DNA of 14,056 nt from Echinostoma caproni (taxonomy: Eukaryota > Platyhelminthes > Trematoda > Plagiorchiida > Echinostomatidae): positions 4,206 to 18,261 of the forward strand of contig UZAN01046829.1 in assembly GCA_900618425.1 (NCBI GenBank), given 5' to 3'. Numbering within the stretch: position 1 is the first letter of the stretch; the number at the start of each line of letters is the position of its first letter. Shown piece by piece: positions 10,498-14,056 of this stretch. Position numbers and translations under genes: made by a program. Under the pieces are notes generated by a model that worked only from the letters and a program-made list of their open reading frames with translations, was not told the DNA's origin and made no database searches.

Positions 10498-10539
10498 CTG
10501 ATGATGTCACCTCGGCTGGTGATGAAATGTTTGCAAACA
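10498..10539 (+). ncRNA. Candidate Penelope-type hammerhead ribozyme
   Basis: The plus strand shows the two conserved hammerhead core boxes in the right order: CTGATGA (10498-10504) and GAAA (10524-10527). Between them TCACC (10507-10511) pairs perfectly with GGTGA (10518-10522) across a six-base loop TCGGCT, giving a plausible helix II that a G-U pair could extend. GAAA is followed at once by the self-complementary TGTTTGCAAACA (10528-10539), which could form a tiny helix III with a TGCA loop. Short helix III with a palindromic loop is a known trait of the ribozymes in Penelope-like retroelements. A clear cleavage triplet (NUH) is not visible: the base expected to be U after helix III is A, and helix I is weak, so this copy may be inactive. 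Recognisable Penelope-like coding sequence begins about 560 bases further on. Downstream, ACGAGA near 10594 can pair with TCTCGT near 10486. Confidence 0.42.
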
Positions 10540-10635
10540 AATTGCCAAGCTCGCCGAACAGGCGAAATGGAATTCAATTCACCCGAGCTACGAGAACCGA
10601 TTTTCAATATTTTGTCAACATCCTAGTCAAGTCTT

Positions 10636-10653
10636 GCTATACTTTAGTATAGC
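10636..10653. repeat. Short inverted repeat
   Basis: GCTATAC (10636-10642) and GTATAGC (10647-10653) form a perfect 7-bp stem with a TTTA loop. Two CTTGTATTG words follow immediately. The function is unknown; it could mark an element end or be chance. Confidence 0.5.
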
Positions 10654-11079
10654 CTTGTATTGTCTTGTATTGGGTTCTTTGATGAAACAGTCAATATAGT
10701 CCTTTTGGGAGTACCAAAGTAATGCATTGCGTAGCCATTCGACTGCGTTAAACATGCGGACTACATAGAATACAGGTCACTTTGACGAACATGTCACAAA
10801 CCAAACCGGCGAACTATAATGACGAAAGAGTTACTGAGTGCTATACGTTGCTGCTCAAATCATTAGTAATTCTACACATCATTTACTTCTACAAATGCCG
10901 AAGAGGAGGCAGTGTAGGTCAAAGCCAATACGTGCTTCATTAAAAAAACTCTAGCAACCGAGCAGACAAATAATGCGGCTCGTTGGATTCGTTTAATTCT
11001 CGAAATAGATTTGCACTATTCATACATCACGTCACATGTACACTTGACCAGCCATCCTTCATTAGTTCTTGATTGATGA
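10654..11079. other. No coding signal recognised, left flank of the Penelope-like copy
   Basis: A plus-strand frame stays open from about 10921 to 11071, but its translation does not resemble the N-terminal part of Penelope-like reverse transcriptases. The minus strand does not continue the reverse transcriptase found immediately to the right. This is therefore probably flanking DNA into which the element inserted. Confidence 0.4.
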
Positions 11080-11298
11080 CATCTTTTGATTTTTCACATT
11101 CACTTCTCTAACTTCGTCAAAAAACCTGAAAGAGTCCAATAAGCTGTGTGGTGACAACTTCCTCTTGGCAGTTTCGAGTAGTTTAACTAACCAACGAGCG
11201 ATCAAATAGCAAAGTGAACCTGACATATCAAGAATGGACCGCATGGGACCGTCTGGCTTATGTATCTTGGGTAGACTGTAAAGTCTCGGAATGATACA
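11080..11298 (-). pseudogene. Penelope-like reverse transcriptase, N-terminal segment (inverted)
   Basis: The minus strand encodes IIPRLYSLPKIHKPDGP, then MRSILDMSGSLCYLIARW, LVKLLETAKRKLSPHSLLDS and FRFFDEVREVNVKNQKM. The first is the highly typical RLYGLPKIHKP motif of PLE reverse transcriptases, and MRSILDMSGS with the A.WL..LLEP-like stretch is the block that follows it. The frame is continuous over this whole segment, although the copy elsewhere is heavily broken. Similarity stops after QKM at about 11080: the next codons (SSIKN, then stop) do not give the expected LDVTSLFTNVP, which is found instead on the other strand at 11308. An apparent ATG at 11244 is internal to the domain, not a real start. 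Confidence 0.85.
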
Positions 11299-11301
11299 TC
11301 C

Positions 11302-12057
11302 TGTTTGTTAGTAGACGTGACTCCTCTGTTCACGAATATCCCTATCAGAAAAAGACTACATTTGTGAATTCCTCTCCACTAACGATAACAACATAGGCAT
11401 ACCCGTCCATGTCTGTAAAGATCTTCTTACGTTTTGTACCGCAAACGTACAATTCCAGTCCAATGGTGCTATTTATAGGTAGAAGGACGGCATAGCATTG
11501 GAGTCTCCCCTTTTTCCACTACTAACAGATATATTCATGGGTAAGACTGAGAGTAGTACCCCAAGACCCATCCTCACAAGCGCTATGTCGATGAGATATT
11601 CTGTTTGGTACCTTCAGACATAGATGTGGACGAGATCTTGCGAACATTCAACGAATCTCATCCGAATCTCCACTTCACCATGAAGCTAGATAATACTGAA
11701 TCATTAGCGTTTCTGGATTTACCTCTACAAAGAAAATTAGATGGGAGAATCGAGAGAAGTGTATATCACAAGCCTACATGGAACGGGCAATACACTTATT
11801 TTCAGAGCATCATACCAATGCAACAGAAACGAAGTTCGGTGCGTTGTCTAGTCCATAGAGCCAGACAAATCTGCTCCGCGAACAAGCTTCTGGATAAACT
11901 GCTTCTGATAAGCAACACGTTAAGGGAAATCGATTATCCGGAAAGCTTCTTCCAAAGGTACATTACGGCTGCCTCTCACCCCTGTTATTCTACCGGCTCT
12001 AAGAACGGGGTTAAGCAACAGTTGATTTCAAGGGGGAAATGTCAACCAATACGCTAA
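11302..12057 (+). pseudogene. Penelope-like reverse transcriptase, palm to thumb
   Basis: Three frames have to be joined. First, LVDVTPLFTNIPIRK (11308 on) is palm motif A, with its catalytic aspartate kept. After a frame change near 11358 comes ICEFLSTNDNNIGIPVHV, then NVQFQSNGAIYR, a TAG stop in place of the glutamine of the usual YRQ, then KDGIALESPLFPLLTDIFM, a damaged form of the KDGIAMGSPLGPLLADIFM block. After another change near 11580 comes RYVDEIFCLVPSD, where the catalytic YVDD box has become YVDE. Last is a 150-codon open stretch with ILRTFNESHPNLHFT, ESLAFLDL, ERSVYHKPTWNGQYTYF, VRCLVHRARQICS, and LLLISNTLREIDYPESFFQR, the usual PLE thumb and linker. The ATG-like or GTG starts around 11605 are internal; this is not a separate host gene. 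Loss of YVDD and the stops make it non-functional. Confidence 0.9.
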
Positions 12058-12490
12058 CTCGTCGATTGTTCCACGCCATCAAAATATTTACCTTGCTGCT
12101 AAACTCTGTCTCTCCTTTAATACGAAACCCATGCTGCAGTTACAACTCAGAGACAAGTTACATAGCTAGTCTAATTCACTTTGTGTACTCCTAATCGTGC
12201 TCCTGTGGAGGGGAAGACGTTGGAAGGACCTATAGGTGATTGTCCCAGAGGACTTCGGAACACTGTCCAGCTTGGCTATCAAAAGGGATCAATAAAACTG
12301 CGACTAGGGCCATCCTAGCCCACGCAATCGACACGGGTCACAAACAGGCACGAAAGGGGCGTCCAAGGTCATCTACTAGGTAGAATATAATCGATCAAAA
12401 GGGGTGAGACACAGAATCCTGTGCACAGCCGAAGCAACCGCGATCAGGCTAAAACAACCAGTATTCTGTTCGCAAAATATGTTGACAGCT
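12058..12490 (+). pseudogene. Penelope-like C-terminal region with GIY-YIG endonuclease remnant
   Basis: After the RT the protein continues in shifted frames: MSTNTLTRRLFHAIK (frame of 12027), then AKLCLSFNTKPMLQLQLRD and SNSLCV (frame of 12095). Then follows the GIY-YIG endonuclease (from about 12183): VYS, a stop, SCSCGGEDVGRTYR, a stop, LSQRTSEHCPAWLSKG, then AILAHAIDTGHK. The usual YIGRT reads DVGRT, so a tyrosine of the motif is lost, while R..S.R..EH and the AILAH...TGH block are kept. After a further change: KVIY, a stop, EYNRSKGVRHRILCTAEA and IRLKQPVFCSQ, the normal PLE C-terminus that includes the catalytic-region glutamate. In life this domain nicks target DNA to prime insertion. 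The remains are inactive but unmistakable; the element 3' end beyond about 12490 could not be located. Confidence 0.86.
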
Positions 12491-12773
12491 GCATTTGGCT
12501 CAAAGGAATCGTTTTTACTCGAGGAAACCTCTGTCTCAATGAAATTTGCTCACTAGGCTACTGAGGGCTTAGACAGAACCCAATCCTTCAAAGATTCCTT
12601 CACGCATTGACGCCTGAGCATGGTAACTGGTTTATGGATCCATTCTAACCTGATTCGCTTCTTTATTCGGCCGACCGAGGCCAACTACCACCGCGTTTGT
12701 TTATTCTCGTCTGAAGTTCACATGATCAATGGTCAAGGACATAATGTACCCGGTTTGTGCGAGAATTGTGTGA

Positions 12774-12789
12774 GGGGGTGGGGGGGGGA
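12774..12789 (+). repeat. G-rich run
   Basis: Five Gs, a T, then nine Gs. There are only two tracts, so a classical four-tract quadruplex is not evident. Such runs are also prone to sequencing and length error, which affects frame calls around it. Confidence 0.8.
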
Positions 12790-12961
12790 CAGTCAATCCT
12801 CACCGTACCCAAAACTTTCATCCTTGCTAGGTAACTCACTCAAAAGGTACTTTTGATTGTATATGGAGAAGTCAGTTCACTCGGATTGGACGGGGTTTTG
12901 ATAGACCCGATCCAGTCTGTGACGTGTGACGGCAGCGAAACCAATTACAATGGGATCGGTT

Positions 12962-13024
12962 GGATTCACGTGAAATTACGGCGGATTCACTTGAATATAC
13001 AACGGTTTCGCTTGAAGTTGCCAA
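12962..13024 (+). repeat. Three 21-bp degenerate tandem units
   Basis: Units begin GGATTCAC at 12962, GGATTCAC at 12983 and GGTTTCGC at 13004, exactly 21 bases apart, each followed by a TTGAA or GTGAA word. In the frame of 12960 they read DSREITA, DSLEYTT and VSLEVAK, a heptapeptide repeat sharing S and E. The flanks do not continue the pattern. Confidence 0.6.
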
Positions 13025-13271
13025 AAGGTATACACGTGCTACGTCTGATGAGATCCAATGGACCTATCGTCCGGGCCGATTCTGTTCCCGCACTCATGAC
13101 CCGAATCATTTTTACCACTTAGTTGCTCGGCTTCACCACTTCATACTCTCTTTGCTTGCACCCCGTTCGGTATCCACTGGTTCACCGACCTACACGAACA
13201 TACATCCGCACATTCACGTGATTGACTGGCTGTTAGCCATCAATCCTTGTGCACGTGTGCTTGCCACCTGA

Positions 13272-14056
13272 GGCTATACCAGTACCGCATTTCTCGACAA
13301 TCTCGTCTTTTGTGGACTTCGGGATTTGCGGGTCGCTTCGTCGTTGGAACGGATTTCCAGTATGCAATCCACATCACAGAATGTTCTCCAGGGATTCTAC
13401 ACAGACATGATCATCTTTAACAAGCTTTTGTGTTGTTTTCACGGAGAAAACAGAGCAGTATTTTTTTAACTCATGTGAGTTGAACCGCCAATGTTTCACA
13501 TATACTGGATCTCTATATCATTGTGATATCTGAACAGACGCATCCCTCTTACATGTTCATAAACAATGCACGTTAGACATGATCACCGTGGTTATTTAGT
13601 TTGAAATCTCACCACGAGCACTAAGGTCAAAGTGAAGATCAATGGTCTAATTCACGTTNNNGTTATCATTACTAACCCAAGCGGATGAGGAGGAGGATAT
13701 GAGTTAAGTGAAGAAGAAAATCCATCCAAAACATGAAATCAGTTATTCACGTAAATCTATGGTGCACGAAGTACTATTAAGGCTATCACTCATTCGTTCA
13801 TCCAAACAAACAGTCTATACTGAAACCTTATTTCTGAATAATTATGAAAGATCTCAGGTACCTTGCAAAATGTAACATTTTGGAAATCTAGTGCACCACT
13901 CCCAATTGATTGTATTAATCGTGCTATGGGCTTGAAAAAGCCTACATAACTACCCACTGTAATATACAGCTAATAATAAGGTTTGGAGTTCAAATAGAAT
14001 TTTCGTTTCAAACGTAAAAATGGAGCAGTAATCGATCCAAGTAAACGGGCCTCCAC
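13272..14056. other. No gene seen; AT-rich, contains assembly gap
   Basis: Only short frames occur. A small hairpin AACTCA-TG-TGAGTT lies near 13470-13483. Three Ns at 13659-13661 mark an ambiguous join, so sequence on either side may not be exactly adjacent. No RNA or element motif was recognised. Confidence 0.5.

Larger units (their letters stand above)
11080..12490 (+). mobile_element. Penelope-like element fragment with inverted 5' segment (dead copy)
   Basis: Penelope-like elements (PLEs) encode one protein: a telomerase-related reverse transcriptase (RT) followed by a GIY-YIG endonuclease. Here the protein is laid out in two orientations. The earlier RT part (FYGLPKIHKP-type region to about the motif before the palm) is on the minus strand from about 11298 down to 11080. 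The next residues, starting at the palm motif LVDVTPLFTNIP, are on the plus strand from about 11302, and continue through RT and endonuclease to about 12490. The two pieces meet in the protein with almost no gap or overlap. This is the product expected from a 5'-truncated, 5'-inverted (twin-priming) insertion, although a later inversion would look similar. Multiple stops and frame changes show that it is inactive. Element ends outside the coding part are not defined. Confidence 0.85.
12620..13271 (+). other. Unrecognised, nearly continuous open stretch in three plus frames
   Basis: Three plus-strand frames follow one another with overlaps (12620-12856, 12853-13122, 12960-13271; 78, 89 and 103 codons). 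I recognise no domain. The first includes a G-rich run (12774-12788) that translates to GWGG. The third begins with three 7-residue repeats and ends in YHLVARLHHFILSLLAP, a short hydrophobic piece, then a stop at 13269. The region is richer in GC than the AT-rich DNA to its right, as the retroelement parts are. It could be the 3' untranslated part of the Penelope-like element, another worn element, or an exon remnant; nothing seen decides between these. Confidence 0.25.

Noticed and set aside
11605..12057. 150-codon open frame as an independent host gene
   Set aside because: Its translation is the PLE reverse transcriptase thumb and linker, it continues upstream from RYVDE without a real start, and the endonuclease follows in other frames.
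13045..13071. CTGATGA followed by a possible GATCC/GGACC stem, as a schistosome SINE-type hammerhead
   Set aside because: The required GAAA box is absent (TATC instead) and the stem has a mismatch.
1..14056. CRISPR array, bacterial operon, riboswitch or prophage
   Set aside because: No regularly spaced repeats, no ribosome binding site plus dense gene order, and the content is eukaryotic retroelements.

Overview
The window looks like eukaryotic, gene-poor, repeat-rich DNA, probably from a flatworm and most likely a trematode (blood-fluke-like). The reasons are its AT-rich composition, long stretches without genes, microsatellites, two Ns-containing assembly gaps, and a mix of decayed CR1-like LINE, Penelope-like element and tRNA-derived SINE-like sequences. 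The species call is inference from the appearance of these element families, not from a database match. I found no intact cellular gene. All coding signal I can recognise belongs to retroelements that are broken by stops and frameshifts.

Layout. Positions 1-1783, minus strand: a degraded CR1/Jockey-type non-LTR retrotransposon. Reading leftwards it holds an apurinic-type endonuclease (about 1600-985), a linker, and the first half of a reverse transcriptase (about 960-1, running off the window edge soon after catalytic motif A). An unrecognised minus-strand open frame (1780-2064) abuts its 5' side and may be 5' element sequence. About 3291-3480, plus: a GC-rich block with a perfect RNA polymerase III box A and a degenerate box B, read as a tRNA-derived SINE. 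At 5187-5248, minus: a shorter tRNA-like block with a perfect box B. About 8013-8043 (minus) and 10498-10539 (plus): two sequences resembling the core of the hammerhead ribozymes known from Penelope-like elements, the second being clearer.

Positions 11080-12490: a Penelope-like element whose front part is flipped. The early reverse transcriptase segment (about 11298-11080) is on the minus strand. From about 11302 the next part of the same protein continues on the plus strand through the palm, the thumb/linker and a GIY-YIG-type endonuclease ending near 12490. The order (inverted 5' segment, then sense 3' segment, with matching breakpoints) is that of a twin-priming 5' inversion. This is the most informative structure in the window.

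Positions 12620-13271: a stretch that is open in successive plus frames, product unrecognised, containing three 21-bp tandem units. The rest (2065-3290, 3484-5186, 5250-8012, 8044-10450, 10654-11079, 13272-14056) holds simple repeats and short open frames I cannot assign. The window is best read as a graveyard of retroelements of different type and age rather than a set of cooperating genes.
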